Positions 16,678 through 25,521 of a stretch of 64,000 nucleotides of DNA are shown piece after piece. This stretch comes from Phytopseudomonas argentinensis (GTDB taxonomy: Bacteria; Pseudomonadota; Gammaproteobacteria; Pseudomonadales; Pseudomonadaceae). The stretch is from NCBI RefSeq assembly GCF_900113905.1, contig NZ_FORC01000002.1, forward strand, positions 1 through 64,000, given 5' to 3'. The notes under the pieces are model-generated. The model saw only the letters and a list, made by a program, of their open reading frames with translations. It was not told where the DNA came from and searched no databases. A program made the translations under genes and the position numbers. The stretch's first letter is position 1, and every line of letters starts with the position of its first letter.

Positions 16678-18023
16678 CAGAACCACTCCACCTGTTGCTG
16701 CACCGCGGTGCGGGGAATGAAGAAACTCGCCGTGCCGATGGATTCGGTGAGGTGCCGACGCACGCCGCCGCCGCCCGCCGGGCCGTTGGTGTAGAGCGAT
16801 TCGGCGTCGAGCAGCAGGTTTTCCAGCAGCGCCTTGTCACGGTCGACGAAACTGATGCGCAGGCGCACGTCCTGCGGGTCCTGTGCGCTGGCCAGGCGCT
16901 GCTGCAGCCAGTCGCCGCGGGCGTCGTTGAACAGGCTGGCGACGCCGATCAGGTCGAACCAGGGCGTCAGGTGCGGTGCCAGGCGGGCGTAGCGTTGCTG
17001 CAGAATGTCCCGGGCCAGGGCGGCGCGGGGCAGGGCACCGGGCCCTGCGTAGGAGATTTCCGCTTCGCCGAACCAGTTGCCGCGCAGGCCGACCAAGACC
17101 TTGAGTTCGGCCGGCCGCGGATGGCCGCGTACACCCTCGACTGCCACCCGGTCAGGGCCGACCTGGCGCACCCGCACCTGGGTCAAGTCCAGGGTCACGT
17201 CCGGGGTCAGGTAGGCGGCCGGGTCATGCACCTCGTAAAGCAGTTGCTCCTTGACCGTGCGCTCGGTGACGCAGCCGCCGGTGCCGGCGGCCTTGCCGAT
17301 GATCAGACGCCCATCGGCCTCGATGCTGGCGATCGGGCAGCCGACATTGGCCAGATCCGGCACGTCCTTGAGGCCCGGGTGGGCGAAATAGCCGCCGCTG
17401 ACCTGGGTACAGCATTCGAGCAGGTGGCCCACGGTGGTGGCCAGGGCGATGTGATCCCAGTCGTCGGCTTGCCAGCCAAAGGCGTGACGCAGCGGGCCGA
17501 CCGCCAGGCTGGGGTCGGCGACGCGGCCGCAGAGCACGATATCGGCGCCTTCATCCAGCGCCCGTACGATGCCATCGGCGCCGGTGTAGACGTTTACCGA
17601 CACCACCTCGCCATCGAGCTGGGCGGGCAGCCAGTGCTGCAGCGCCTGGGATGACTCGAGCAGGTCGTCACCCAGTACGCAGGCGATGCGCGCCGCGGCG
17701 AAGCGCCCGCCCTGCAGTTGCTGGCGCAGGCGTCGGGCGGCCGCGCCGGGATTGGCCGCGCCGCCGTTGGTGATGATCGGGATGCCGGCGGCCAGGCAGG
17801 TTTCCAGCACCGGTTCGAAGAAGTCGAACAGCCGGGTCGCATAGCCGCTATCGGCATCTGCCAGACGGCGCAGCTGCGCTTCGGCCAGGGTGCGCTCGGC
17901 GAGCAGTTCGAAGAACAGAAAGCGCCGGCCGTCGCGTGCCGCCAGGTCGCTGGCCAGTGCCAGGGCAGCATCGGGGCGATCATTGGCGAAGCCTGCCCCG
18001 CAACCGATATGGACTGTTGTCAT
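16677..18023 (-). CDS. AtuA-like protein (DUF1446 family)
   Basis: A 448-residue protein of the acyclic-terpene-utilisation AtuA / DUF1446 family. Recognisable stretches are IGCGAGFANDRPDAA at the start, IPIITNGGAANPGAAARRL near residue 100, and a central ADIVLCGRVADPSLAVGPL. AtuA is encoded in citronellol/geraniol catabolism clusters, but its reaction is unknown, and relatives occur with propionate or tricarboxylate genes. None of the other atu genes (AtuB-H) are present here. It is first in an operon with its small partner and a CitMHS carrier, divergent from a LysR regulator that likely controls it. Confidence 0.85.
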   Translation of the reverse strand: MTTVHIGCGAGFANDRPDAALALASDLAARDGRRFLFFELLAERTLAEAQLRRLADADSGYATRLFDFFEPVLETCLAAGIPIITNGGAANPGAAARRLRQQLQGGRFAAARIACVLGDDLLESSQALQHWLPAQLDGEVVSVNVYTGADGIVRALDEGADIVLCGRVADPSLAVGPLRHAFGWQADDWDHIALATTVGHLLECCTQVSGGYFAHPGLKDVPDLANVGCPIASIEADGRLIIGKAAGTGGCVTERTVKEQLLYEVHDPAAYLTPDVTLDLTQVRVRQVGPDRVAVEGVRGHPRPAELKVLVGLRGNWFGEAEISYAGPGALPRAALARDILQQRYARLAPHLTPWFDLIGVASLFNDARGDWLQQRLASAQDPQDVRLRISFVDRDKALLENLLLDAESLYTNGPAGGGGVRRHLTESIGTASFFIPRTAVQQQVEWF

Positions 18024-18130
18024 CGTTAGGATCCAGGTCGAGGTCTGCTGCGAGCGTGCCGTGTCTGGATTTAGTTGTGAATTCGAAATGTGATATCAAT
18101 TGATAAATTAATTTTATAAAACCACTCATC

Positions 18131-19024
18131 ATGGATATCAGCTTTCGCCAGCTTCAGGCGTTCGTGCTCATCGCCGAGCAGCGCAGCTTCAGCCGCGCCG
18201 CCGAGCAGATTCACCTCTCGCAACCGGCACTCAGTTACAGCCTGCGCAAGCTCGAAGAAGCCCTGGGGTTGGCACTGTTCGCACGCAACACCCGCAGCGT
18301 CGAGCTGACCGAGGCCGGGGTGCGCTTTCTCGAGCAGGCTCGGCGCCTGCTGCGCGACATGCATAACGCGGTGCACGACGCCCACGAGCAGTTGCATCTG
18401 CAGAGTGGCTCGCTGCGCATCGGCGTGTTGCCGTCGGTGGCCATCGAGCCGTTGCCGCGGGTACTGGTCGATTATCGGCAACGCTACCCGGGTATCGAGA
18501 TCAGCCTGCGTGACGGCCGCGCCGGGGAGATCCGCCAGTGGGTCGGCAACGCCGAAGTGGACTTCGCCATCACCTCGGCGGCCGATGAGCCCGGCGTGCT
18601 GGATTTCCAGCCCCTCTACGATGACAGCCTGGTATTGCTGGTGCGCGGCCTGGGCGGGTTGCGTGGCAAGAAGCTGCTCACTGCACTGCAGAACCTCGAT
18701 TACGTGGCCACCACCCGTGACACCAGCCTGCGCACCATGGCCGACCAGACCCTGCAGTGCATGGGGTTGCTGCGCGAGCCGGCATTCGAGGTGGCCTATA
18801 TGAGCAGTGCCGCCGCGCTGGCGCGGGCGGGGCTGGGCTATGCGCTGCTGCCGGCGAGCGTGGCGGACACCTTCAACGGCGATGGCAGCCTGTCCGTGCA
18901 CCCGCTGCCAATGGCCCCGGCCCGCGGCATTGGCGTGCTGCAGCGCAAACCCTGTTACCTGAGCCCGCCGGCCCAGGCGTTCGTCAGCCTGCTCGAGCAG
19001 CACGCTCGTGCCATTGGCCGCTAG
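18131..19024 (+). CDS. LysR-family transcriptional regulator
   Basis: A 297-residue LysR regulator. The winged helix-turn-helix at the N-terminus (MDISFRQLQAFVLIAEQRSF, then AAEQIHLSQPALSYSLRKLE) is followed by a substrate-binding effector domain. It is divergent from the AtuA-like operon across 107 AT-rich bases that contain T-N11-A-type dyads (around TGATATCAATTGATA), the usual target of such proteins. By position it regulates that operon and probably itself; the inducer is unknown. Confidence 0.93.
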   Translation: MDISFRQLQAFVLIAEQRSFSRAAEQIHLSQPALSYSLRKLEEALGLALFARNTRSVELTEAGVRFLEQARRLLRDMHNAVHDAHEQLHLQSGSLRIGVLPSVAIEPLPRVLVDYRQRYPGIEISLRDGRAGEIRQWVGNAEVDFAITSAADEPGVLDFQPLYDDSLVLLVRGLGGLRGKKLLTALQNLDYVATTRDTSLRTMADQTLQCMGLLREPAFEVAYMSSAAALARAGLGYALLPASVADTFNGDGSLSVHPLPMAPARGIGVLQRKPCYLSPPAQAFVSLLEQHARAIGR

Positions 19025-19111
19025 CCACGACTGACGTTTGGGGCTACCCGTGGCAGGCGATTCACGCGACAATCAGCGCCCTCGAAAATCGATGTGCCGG
19101 GTACCTGACGT

Positions 19112-19921
19112 TTGAACACCGAGCTGCGCCGCCGCGCCTACCTGGATGCCATGCAAGTGGCCAGCTGGCTGCCGCGCGTCGAACTGCCTTTCGCGGCGCC
19201 GTCGCGGCCCGAGTTGCTGGCTGCCTTCGAACCAGAGCCGGAGCCTGCTGTTGCCGTGGCGCCCCTGGTGCAGGAGCGGGCGCCGGCAGCCGTGCCTGCG
19301 GCCCCGCCAGCGAGCAGCGAGGCGGTTCGGGAGCGGCCACGCATCGAAGTGCCCAAACCCGGCACCACCGCCAAGGCCAACGAGCCTGCCGCAGCGGCTG
19401 AAGTCAGTACGCCGACGCCCCGTGAGCGCCCCGTGCCACCACCGCGTTTTGCCCTGCAGCTACTGCGCGCCGGCAACTGCGCGCTGCTGGTCGAGTTGCC
19501 CACCGGCGAGCCGTTCCAGAGTCGCGACCCGGCCTACCTGTTGCTCAAGGATCTACTGCGCGCCGCCGGCCTGCCCGATGCCCCGCAGATCATCGGCGAA
19601 CCGGTACGCTGGCCACTGCTGGTGCGCGGCAACATGGACCAGGGCCCACAGGCAGCCCTGGATTTCGTACAGAGCTTTATCGGTGCCCGGCTGGAAGAGC
19701 AGCAGCCCTGCGCCTGCCTGTGGCTGATCGGCCTGCCGGCGATTCGTTTCGCCGGCGCGGCCGATGCCGAGGCCTACAACCGCGAGTTGCAGGTCGAGGA
19801 ACTGGGCGCCGCCTGGGCGCTGCCTGGGCTTGAGCTATTGATGGACGAACCGGAGCGCAAACGGGCGCTGTGGCAGGCCATGCAACGGGTGCGGCGGCGC
19901 TGGCTGGAGGCCTCGGCATGA
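19112..19921 (+). CDS. Conserved pseudomonad hypothetical protein upstream of rimI
   Basis: A 269-residue protein with no motif I can tie to a function. The N-terminus (YLDAMQVASWLPRVELPFAA) is conserved in pseudomonads in this place. A proline/alanine/glutamate-rich linker spans about residues 35-110, and a folded domain of about 150 residues follows. The start is the TTG at 19112; no good ATG exists upstream, and the next in-frame ATG would remove the conserved N-terminus. The stop overlaps the rimI start by 4 bases, so the two are co-translated. The same pair occurs in P. aeruginosa (PA4679-rimI). Confidence 0.8.
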   Translation: MNTELRRRAYLDAMQVASWLPRVELPFAAPSRPELLAAFEPEPEPAVAVAPLVQERAPAAVPAAPPASSEAVRERPRIEVPKPGTTAKANEPAAAAEVSTPTPRERPVPPPRFALQLLRAGNCALLVELPTGEPFQSRDPAYLLLKDLLRAAGLPDAPQIIGEPVRWPLLVRGNMDQGPQAALDFVQSFIGARLEEQQPCACLWLIGLPAIRFAGAADAEAYNRELQVEELGAAWALPGLELLMDEPERKRALWQAMQRVRRRWLEASA

Positions 19922-20370
19922 GCGATGCGGTCACCTTCCGCCGGGCCACCGAGGCGGATATCGATGCGGTGTTGAAGATCGAATACGCAGCGTTCAGCCA
20001 TCCCTGGACGCGCGGCATCTTTCTCGACAGCCTGAAGTCCTACGAAGTCTGGCTGATGTTCGAAGGCAGCCAGCAGGTCGGCCATGGGGTGATCAACGTG
20101 ATCATCGACGAGGCGCACCTGCTCAACATCACCGTCAAGCCGGAGAGCCAGGGCCGCGGCCTGGGCCTGCGCCTGCTCGAGCATCTGATGGCCCGCGCTG
20201 CGCAGCTCAAGGCCGGTGAGTGTTTTCTGGAGGTGCGCTCCAGCAACCAGGCTGCCTACCGCCTGTACGAGCGATATGGCTTCAACGAGATTGGCCGGCG
20301 GCGCGATTACTATCCGGCGCCAGGCGGCCGTGAAGACGCCCTGGTGATGGCCTGCACCCTGGTCGAGTGA
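19918..20370 (+). CDS. rimI: Ribosomal protein S18 alanine N-acetyltransferase
   Basis: A 150-residue GNAT acetyltransferase. The acetyl-CoA-binding motif ESQGRGLGLRLLEHLM lies near residue 80, and the NQAAYRLYERYGF segment near residue 110 is typical of RimI. It acetylates the N-terminus of ribosomal protein S18. It follows the hypothetical gene with an ATGA overlap. A short convergent gene begins 2 bases after its stop. Confidence 0.92.
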   Translation: MSDAVTFRRATEADIDAVLKIEYAAFSHPWTRGIFLDSLKSYEVWLMFEGSQQVGHGVINVIIDEAHLLNITVKPESQGRGLGLRLLEHLMARAAQLKAGECFLEVRSSNQAAYRLYERYGFNEIGRRRDYYPAPGGREDALVMACTLVE

Positions 20371-20371
20371 G

Positions 20372-20635
20372 TTACCGGCGCAGCGCCCAGCGCCGCTCGC
20401 GGCGTTCTTCCTCGACCTGGCTCAGGTCGTACTTGTCGAGAAACTCCCGGGTCTGCTCATCACGCTGGGGCTGATCCGCCTGTTTCGATTCACCGGGCGC
20501 CTGGGCGGTTCTTTGTGCTGCGTCCTTGGCCGATTGGCGCGGCGCCAACGGCTCCACCACGTCGCGCAGAATCGGCGGCTCGGCCGATCTTGCAGTGGCC
20601 GGCTGGCTGTCGGCGCGTGCGTTACTGTCAGTCAT
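20372..20635 (-). CDS. Small conserved hypothetical protein
   Basis: An 87-residue, very polar protein without membrane segment or cysteines. It is largely disordered in character (Q, A, R, D and E-rich), ending in EFLDKYDLSQVEEERRERRW. Its position between rimI and the carbonic anhydrase gene is conserved in P. aeruginosa (PA4677). The ATG at 20635 was preferred because upstream codons run into the carbonic anhydrase promoter region. Function unknown. Confidence 0.65.
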   Translation of the reverse strand: MTDSNARADSQPATARSAEPPILRDVVEPLAPRQSAKDAAQRTAQAPGESKQADQPQRDEQTREFLDKYDLSQVEEERRERRWALRR

Positions 20636-20810
20636 GACGAACTCCCATCTGTCATTGCTTCTGCCCAATGGACGGCTGCAAGTGCCGAAAGATTCAGCGT
20701 TTCGGCCGCTGCCAGACAAAAGCGCAGCGTCGTGCGGCGTGGAAATCGCCTTGTCAAAAAGGCCGGTGCATCCGTATGGTGCGCATCGACCTTTCCCGGG
20801 AGCCGCCGCC

Positions 20811-21452
20811 ATGAGCGATCTCAAGCACCTGTTCGACAACAATCAACGCTGGGCCGAAGACATCACCCACAACGACCCGGACTTCTTTCCACGCCTGGCT
20901 CGCCAGCAGACGCCCGAGTACCTGTGGATCGGCTGCTCGGATGCCCGCGTGCCGGCCAACGACATCGTCGGCCTGTTGCCTGGCGAGCTGTTCGTGCACC
21001 GCAATGTGGCCAACGTGGTGCTGCACACCGACCTCAACTGCCTGTCGGTGATCCAGTACGCGGTCGACGTGCTCAAGGTCAAACATATCCTGGTCACCGG
21101 CCATTACGGCTGCGGTGGCGTGCGCGCGGCCATGCACGACGCGCAGTTCGGCCTGATCGATGGCTGGCTGCGCAACATCCGTGATCTGTATTACGAGCAG
21201 CATGCGCAACTGGCGGCACTGGCCGACGAGGAGGCGCGGGTCGATCGTCTCTGCGAACTGAACGTGATGAAGCAGGTGGGCAACGTCAGCCGTACCAGCA
21301 TCGTCCAGAACGCCTGGCACCGCGGCCAGCCACTGGCGGTGCACGGCTGCATCTACGGCCTCAAGGATGGTCGCTGGAAAGACCTCGACGTCACCGTCAG
21401 CGGCGCCGAGCAATTGCCCGAGCAGTACCGTCTGCGCCCACCACAGGCATGA
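20811..21452 (+). CDS. can: Beta-class carbonic anhydrase
   Basis: A 213-residue beta-carbonic anhydrase. The zinc ligands are C42, H98 and C101 (motifs GCSDARVPA and GHYGCGG), with the D44/R46 catalytic dyad. It interconverts CO2 and bicarbonate in the cytoplasm to support carboxylation reactions. The ATG at 20811 gives the conserved MSDLKHLFDNNQRWAE start. Its stop overlaps the start of the EamA gene by 4 bases. Confidence 0.95.
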   Translation: MSDLKHLFDNNQRWAEDITHNDPDFFPRLARQQTPEYLWIGCSDARVPANDIVGLLPGELFVHRNVANVVLHTDLNCLSVIQYAVDVLKVKHILVTGHYGCGGVRAAMHDAQFGLIDGWLRNIRDLYYEQHAQLAALADEEARVDRLCELNVMKQVGNVSRTSIVQNAWHRGQPLAVHGCIYGLKDGRWKDLDVTVSGAEQLPEQYRLRPPQA

Positions 21453-22375
21453 GCATGAACAAACCCTCGCGTCAGCTGGCGATTGCCGGTGTGCTGATGG
21501 CGGTGCTGTGCTGGGCGGGCAATGCCCTGGTGGCCCGTGCCTTCGCCGGTGAAATTCCACCCTTCGCCCTGGCCTTCTGGCGCTGGAGCCTGGCGCTGAT
21601 CCTGATACTGCCATTCGTGGCCCTGCCGCTGTGGCGCCATCGGGCAGCGCTGCGGCATGCCGGCTGGCGCCTGGTGGTGATCGCCGCATTCGGCATCGCC
21701 GGCTACAACACCTTTCTGTACAGCGCGGCGCAAACCACGGCAGCAATCAACATCACCCTGGTCAACACCTGCATCCCGTTGATGACCTTTATCTTCGCCG
21801 GGCTGCTGCTCGGGGCCTGGCCCGCACGGCGCGCCTGGTGGGGCATGGCATTGGCGGTAGTCGGCTTGCTGGTGCTGATCTGCCGCGGTGATTGGCAGAC
21901 CCTGGCGGGCATGGCGTTCAATCGGGGTGACCTGATCATGCTGCTGGCGGTGCTCGACTGGGCGCTCTACACCGTGCTGCTCCGGCGTTGGTCGGCTTAC
22001 CTGGCGCCGATTCCGCCACTGGCGTTGTTGGGCATGTTCATGCTGCTGGGCGTGCCGATGATCCTGCCGCTGTATCTCTATGAACTCTCCACTGGCGCGC
22101 AGCTGCTAGCCAGTCCGGCCAACCTGGCGGCCATCGCCTACACCGCGGTGTTCGCCTCGCTGGTCGCCTACCTGGGCTGGAACAACGGCGTGAAGGTGCT
22201 CGGCGCCTCGACCGCGGCGATGGGCAACTACCTGATGCCGGTGTTCACCGCGATCCTGGGCTGGGTCCTGCTCGGCGAGGCGCTGCAGCTGTTTCACTGG
22301 TTCGGCGGGGCGATGATCTTCGCCGGGCTGCTGCTGGCCACCCTGCCGAGGCGCTCGCAGCGGGCGACGGCCTGA
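21449..22375 (+). CDS. EamA/DMT-superfamily transporter
   Basis: A 308-residue protein with ten hydrophobic segments in two EamA repeats (first repeat motif WAGNALVARAF; second repeat near ALLGMFMLLG). Members export small metabolites or amino acids; the substrate here is unknown. It is translationally coupled to the carbonic anhydrase gene (ATGA). A likely alternative start is the second ATG, two codons on. Confidence 0.88.
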   Translation: MSMNKPSRQLAIAGVLMAVLCWAGNALVARAFAGEIPPFALAFWRWSLALILILPFVALPLWRHRAALRHAGWRLVVIAAFGIAGYNTFLYSAAQTTAAINITLVNTCIPLMTFIFAGLLLGAWPARRAWWGMALAVVGLLVLICRGDWQTLAGMAFNRGDLIMLLAVLDWALYTVLLRRWSAYLAPIPPLALLGMFMLLGVPMILPLYLYELSTGAQLLASPANLAAIAYTAVFASLVAYLGWNNGVKVLGASTAAMGNYLMPVFTAILGWVLLGEALQLFHWFGGAMIFAGLLLATLPRRSQRATA

Positions 22376-22432
22376 ACGAATCGGGCCGTCTGCCTGGCAT
22401 CGCCTGACAGGCGCCCTCGAAGGAGGGCGTTT

Positions 22433-23341
22433 TCATAGGCGATAGGCCGCCAGCACCTGATCGATCTGCAGGTCCACACTTTGCAGGCCGCCGCCGGACA
22501 GATACCACAGCGCTGGATCCAGATACACGATCCGCTTGGCCTGGGCAGCCGGCGTGCGCGCCAGTGGCGAGTCGGCCAGGGTGGCCACATCCAGTGGTGT
22601 GGCGCCGATGGCGGCGCTGCGGTCGATGATGAAGATCACCTCGGGCTCGGCCGCCGCGATGGCACCAGCGTCCAGCGGCTGCGGGCGCTGGCGAGGTGCG
22701 CCCAGAGGCTGGGGCGTTGGCGCGGGCAGAGCGCGCGGCGCCTGCAGCAGTGAGTAGATCAGCGCATTCTCGGTCGGCGCAAAGCGCCCAGCGTTATGGG
22801 TCAGCACCAGGGTGCGTTGGCCTGACGCCGCGATCTGCTGACGGGCCCGTTCGGCCTTGTCCTGCAGAGCGCTCAGCGCCTGCTGCGCTTCGGCGGCCTT
22901 GCCGACCAGACGGCCGAGCAGCCTGGTGTTGTCGGCCAGGCCAGTAAAGTAGTCATCACCGCTAATGCCCATGTCCAGTATCGGAGCCAGCGCTTGGAGG
23001 GCCTGGCGGCTTTCGCCCTGGCGCCCGGTGATCAGGATCAGGTCCGGCTTCAGCGCCGCGATGGCGTCGATGTCCGGGGTCTTCATGTTGCCGGCATTCT
23101 GGGTTTGGCCGGCCTTGTCGGCCAGATAGGGCGGTAGGCTGCCGGGCACGGCCAGCACGCGCTCGCCGGCACCGAGAGCGATCAGGCTGTCGTAGCTGCC
23201 GTAGTCGAAGGTGACGATGCGCCGGGGATCGCGAACGACCTCGAGTTGCTGGCCGGCCTGGGTAGCGGGGCGTTGCTGGACGTCGTGGCTGCAGCCAGCC
23301 AATGCTGTTACCAGCAGGGTAAACAGAGCGGCCTTCTTCAC
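22433..23341 (-). CDS. CeuE/FatB-type siderophore-binding lipoprotein
   Basis: A 302-residue periplasmic-binding lipoprotein. The signal peptide ends in the lipobox ALAGC (C17). The rest matches the FatB/CeuE/YclQ family: IVTFDYGSYDSLIALG, PDIDAIAALKPDLILITGRQ and a final KRIVYLDPALWYLSGGGLQS. The family captures ferric catecholate or mixed siderophores for an ABC importer. No permease or ATPase gene is adjacent, so it is an orphan here. The start is the GTG at 23341, with AAGGAG 9 bases before it; longer starts would destroy the signal peptide. Confidence 0.85.
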   Translation of the reverse strand: MKKAALFTLLVTALAGCSHDVQQRPATQAGQQLEVVRDPRRIVTFDYGSYDSLIALGAGERVLAVPGSLPPYLADKAGQTQNAGNMKTPDIDAIAALKPDLILITGRQGESRQALQALAPILDMGISGDDYFTGLADNTRLLGRLVGKAAEAQQALSALQDKAERARQQIAASGQRTLVLTHNAGRFAPTENALIYSLLQAPRALPAPTPQPLGAPRQRPQPLDAGAIAAAEPEVIFIIDRSAAIGATPLDVATLADSPLARTPAAQAKRIVYLDPALWYLSGGGLQSVDLQIDQVLAAYRL

Positions 23342-23655
23342 CTGATCGAACTCCTTGAGGGACGTGGCGTGCAGCCGAGGTGGCGCAATCCTGATGGCCA
23401 GGGAACATAGCATCCATAGCTTATCGAGAAGATTTCTCAACGAGTAAAGTTTGCAAACCTTGAGTCGACGGGCCGTTTTCGCAGCCATTGCCGCGACTGA
23501 TACAGGGCTAATTTGCCCCTGGCGAAAACTTTACGGCATGCACGGGGGTCTATCCCGTTGGCTGGCGTTGGCGACTTGTACTGACGCCGTAACGGGCACG
23601 AAGGCGATTCAGTTGCTAGTGTTATGCCATCTGCGGAAGGAAGGGCCGTGAGTTA
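23342..23655. other. 314-base intergenic region
   Basis: Divergent spacer between the siderophore-binding and hypothetical lipoprotein genes. It holds GTTTGCAAAC (a perfect 10-bp palindrome near 23450) and the weak dyad GAGAA-GAT-TTCTC (23426-23438), which has some Fur-box character. A 66-codon open frame in it shows no coding character. No RNA gene is recognised. Confidence 0.5.
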
Positions 23656-24453
23656 ATGGATTGCTCGCACGTCTCTCTCACTCGAAAAACTGCCACCGTG
23701 CACAGGCTGACGGCCATCTATCCGTCGCTTCGTGGTGCCTGCTGGCGAATCATGCTGATGGTGGCGTTGGTAACCAGCCTGAGCGGCTGCATACACAATC
23801 AGGCCAATGGTGCCTTTACCAGCAACAGCACCCCGGCCAGCCCCAGCGAACTGTTCCAGACCCACTCCGACCGCCTGGCCACCATCGGCATGCACAACAA
23901 CCTCAACAGCCTGTATCGCCTGATGGACAAGCTCTACCAGCGTAATCCACGGGAATGGCGCAAGACCGGCCTGGCCAGCCGCGAGGTGGCGCAGCAGGCG
24001 GTACAGCAGGCAATCGAGCAGGGCCGGCCACCGCCGGCGTTGGCCGGCCGGCAGGACATCGTGGCCCTCAGTTATGCGCTGAGCCCTGAGTTTCAGGGCG
24101 ATCGGGTCGGTGCCTTCATCTACGCCATCGGCAGCATGCTGGTCACCGCCCATGGCGGGCGCACCCAGTTCTACCTGACGGACTCCATCGACGCGCAGTT
24201 CGTGCACAACGCGGCGCGCAATATCGAGAAGGCCACCTGGCTGCTGGCCACGCGGCGCGATGCCCAGGGCAACCCGCTGCTGTTGTCCAACGAGCTGTCC
24301 GAGAACGGCCGCAACCTGAGCTTCGCCGTGGAGTTCGGCAAGATCGTCGCGCGCCTGGATTACCTCAGTGACGTGCTCGACGAGCGTTACCGGCGCATCG
24401 GCGTCAACTATGCGCACAGCCTGCTGTTTCTGAACTTCCTGCCGGTGCAGTAG
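23656..24453 (+). CDS. Hypothetical lipoprotein
   Basis: A 265-residue protein whose hydrophobic segment ends in the lipobox SLSGC (C45), so it is a probable lipoprotein. The preceding N-region is long (about 30 residues), so a start nearer the ATG at 23752 is possible. The mature part is mostly helical (LFQTHSDRLATIGMHNNLNS and ATWLLATRRDAQGNPLLLSN) without a motif I recognise. A GGAAGG-like site precedes the ATG at 23656. It appears to be a single-gene unit; the function is unknown. Confidence 0.75.
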   Translation: MDCSHVSLTRKTATVHRLTAIYPSLRGACWRIMLMVALVTSLSGCIHNQANGAFTSNSTPASPSELFQTHSDRLATIGMHNNLNSLYRLMDKLYQRNPREWRKTGLASREVAQQAVQQAIEQGRPPPALAGRQDIVALSYALSPEFQGDRVGAFIYAIGSMLVTAHGGRTQFYLTDSIDAQFVHNAARNIEKATWLLATRRDAQGNPLLLSNELSENGRNLSFAVEFGKIVARLDYLSDVLDERYRRIGVNYAHSLLFLNFLPVQ

Positions 24454-24478
24454 GCGCCCACTGGCGAGCGCCTTTGGC

Positions 24479-24820
24479 TCAGACCTTTCTGACGAACTCG
24501 GACTTGAGCTTCATCGCACCAATGCCGTCGATCTTGCAATCGATGTCGTGGTCGCCGTCGACCAGGCGGATGCCCTTGACCTTGGTGCCGACCTTGACCA
24601 CCAGCGAGGAGCCCTTGACCTTGAGGTCCTTGATCACGGTGATGGTGTCGCCGTCCTGCAGCACGTTGCCGACCGAATCCTTGATCACCTTGGCGTCGTC
24701 GCCGGGGGCCTCGCTGGCGGTGGCCGACCATTCATGGGCGCATTCCGGGCACACCAGTTGAGTGCCGTCTTCGTAGGTGTATTCGGAGTTGCAGGCGGGG
24801 CAGGGTGGCAGCGTGCTCAC
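24479..24820 (-). CDS. PhnA/YjdM-family zinc-ribbon protein
   Basis: A 113-residue protein. An N-terminal zinc ribbon (C7/C10 and C24/C27) is followed by the PhnA domain ([20 protein letters not shown] and KLKSEFVRK at the end). The family was named for phosphonate utilisation genes in E. coli, but these small proteins are not phosphonoacetate hydrolases and their role is unclear. No phn genes are nearby. It is a single gene with its own start just upstream. Confidence 0.9.
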   Translation of the reverse strand: MSTLPPCPACNSEYTYEDGTQLVCPECAHEWSATASEAPGDDAKVIKDSVGNVLQDGDTITVIKDLKVKGSSLVVKVGTKVKGIRLVDGDHDIDCKIDGIGAMKLKSEFVRKV

Positions 24821-24893
24821 GGGGTATCCTTCTGAGGCCGTGGATAAAAGGCCGCAGATTATATAGGGTTTTACACACCGCCGGGGATCGGCG

Positions 24894-25298
24894 TTAGGCG
24901 TCCGGCAGCAACGCCTCGGCCTCGATCTCGATCAGCCACTGCGGCTCGGACAAGCCGGTGACCACCACCCAGGAGGTGGCCGGCGGCCGTTCGGGAAAGA
25001 AGCTGCGCAGGGCATCGACGATATGCGCCTGCTCGTCACGCGCCTGGGCCGCAATGTAGATGCGCAGCATCAGCACGTGCTGCAGGGTGCCACCCGCTGC
25101 CTCGAGGATGCGCCGCACGTTGTGCAGCGCTGCGTGGGTCTGGCTGGCCAGGTCATCGCCGACCAGCCGCTCGTGCTCGTCCACGCCGACTTGCCCGGAC
25201 AGGTGGATACGGCGTCCTCCCTGGCTGACCACGGCCTGGCTGAAACCGTATTGCAGGGTGTCGAATACCGAGTCGGGGTTGAGTGTGTGCCTGTGCAT
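24894..25298 (-). CDS. RidA-family protein lacking the catalytic arginine
   Basis: A 134-residue protein of the RidA/YjgF/UK114 fold, with [17 protein letters not shown] near residue 31, [16 protein letters not shown] at 55-70 and a final IEIEAEALL. RidA enzymes deaminate 2-aminoacrylate-type imines with an arginine in the motif PARS. Here that motif reads PATS, with threonine at about position 108, so deaminase activity is doubtful and it is probably a Rid subfamily with another role. The start at 25298 has GGAGGAGG 5 bases before it; the ATG at 25313 overlaps that site. Confidence 0.85.
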   Translation of the reverse strand: MHRHTLNPDSVFDTLQYGFSQAVVSQGGRRIHLSGQVGVDEHERLVGDDLASQTHAALHNVRRILEAAGGTLQHVLMLRIYIAAQARDEQAHIVDALRSFFPERPPATSWVVVTGLSEPQWLIEIEAEALLPDA

Positions 25299-25521
25299 CG
25301 ATGCCTCCTCCATCAGAAACGGCCCGCCAGTCTAGCGTCGCCTCCGAGGCCAGGCGGGCCGGGAGTATTGCCGTTTGTGCGGGGCGAGTGCTGATAACCC
25401 GAACTCATGGCGGCTTCGCTGCCTCCAAACGAAAGCAGTGGTTCGGTTCAGGCCGGGTGCTGCATTTGCCAATGAGTTGCGGCCCACCAGCAGGTGGCCT
25501 GTCATAGCCAGTGGAGGCGCT

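Noticed and set aside
23426-23438. GAGAA-GAT-TTCTC dyad as a Fur box
   Set aside because: Only about 9 of 14 consensus positions match, too weak to claim beside the much better site at 45281.
23451-23651. 66-codon frame between the two lipoprotein genes
   Set aside because: No ribosome site, no domain and no composition typical of coding sequence.
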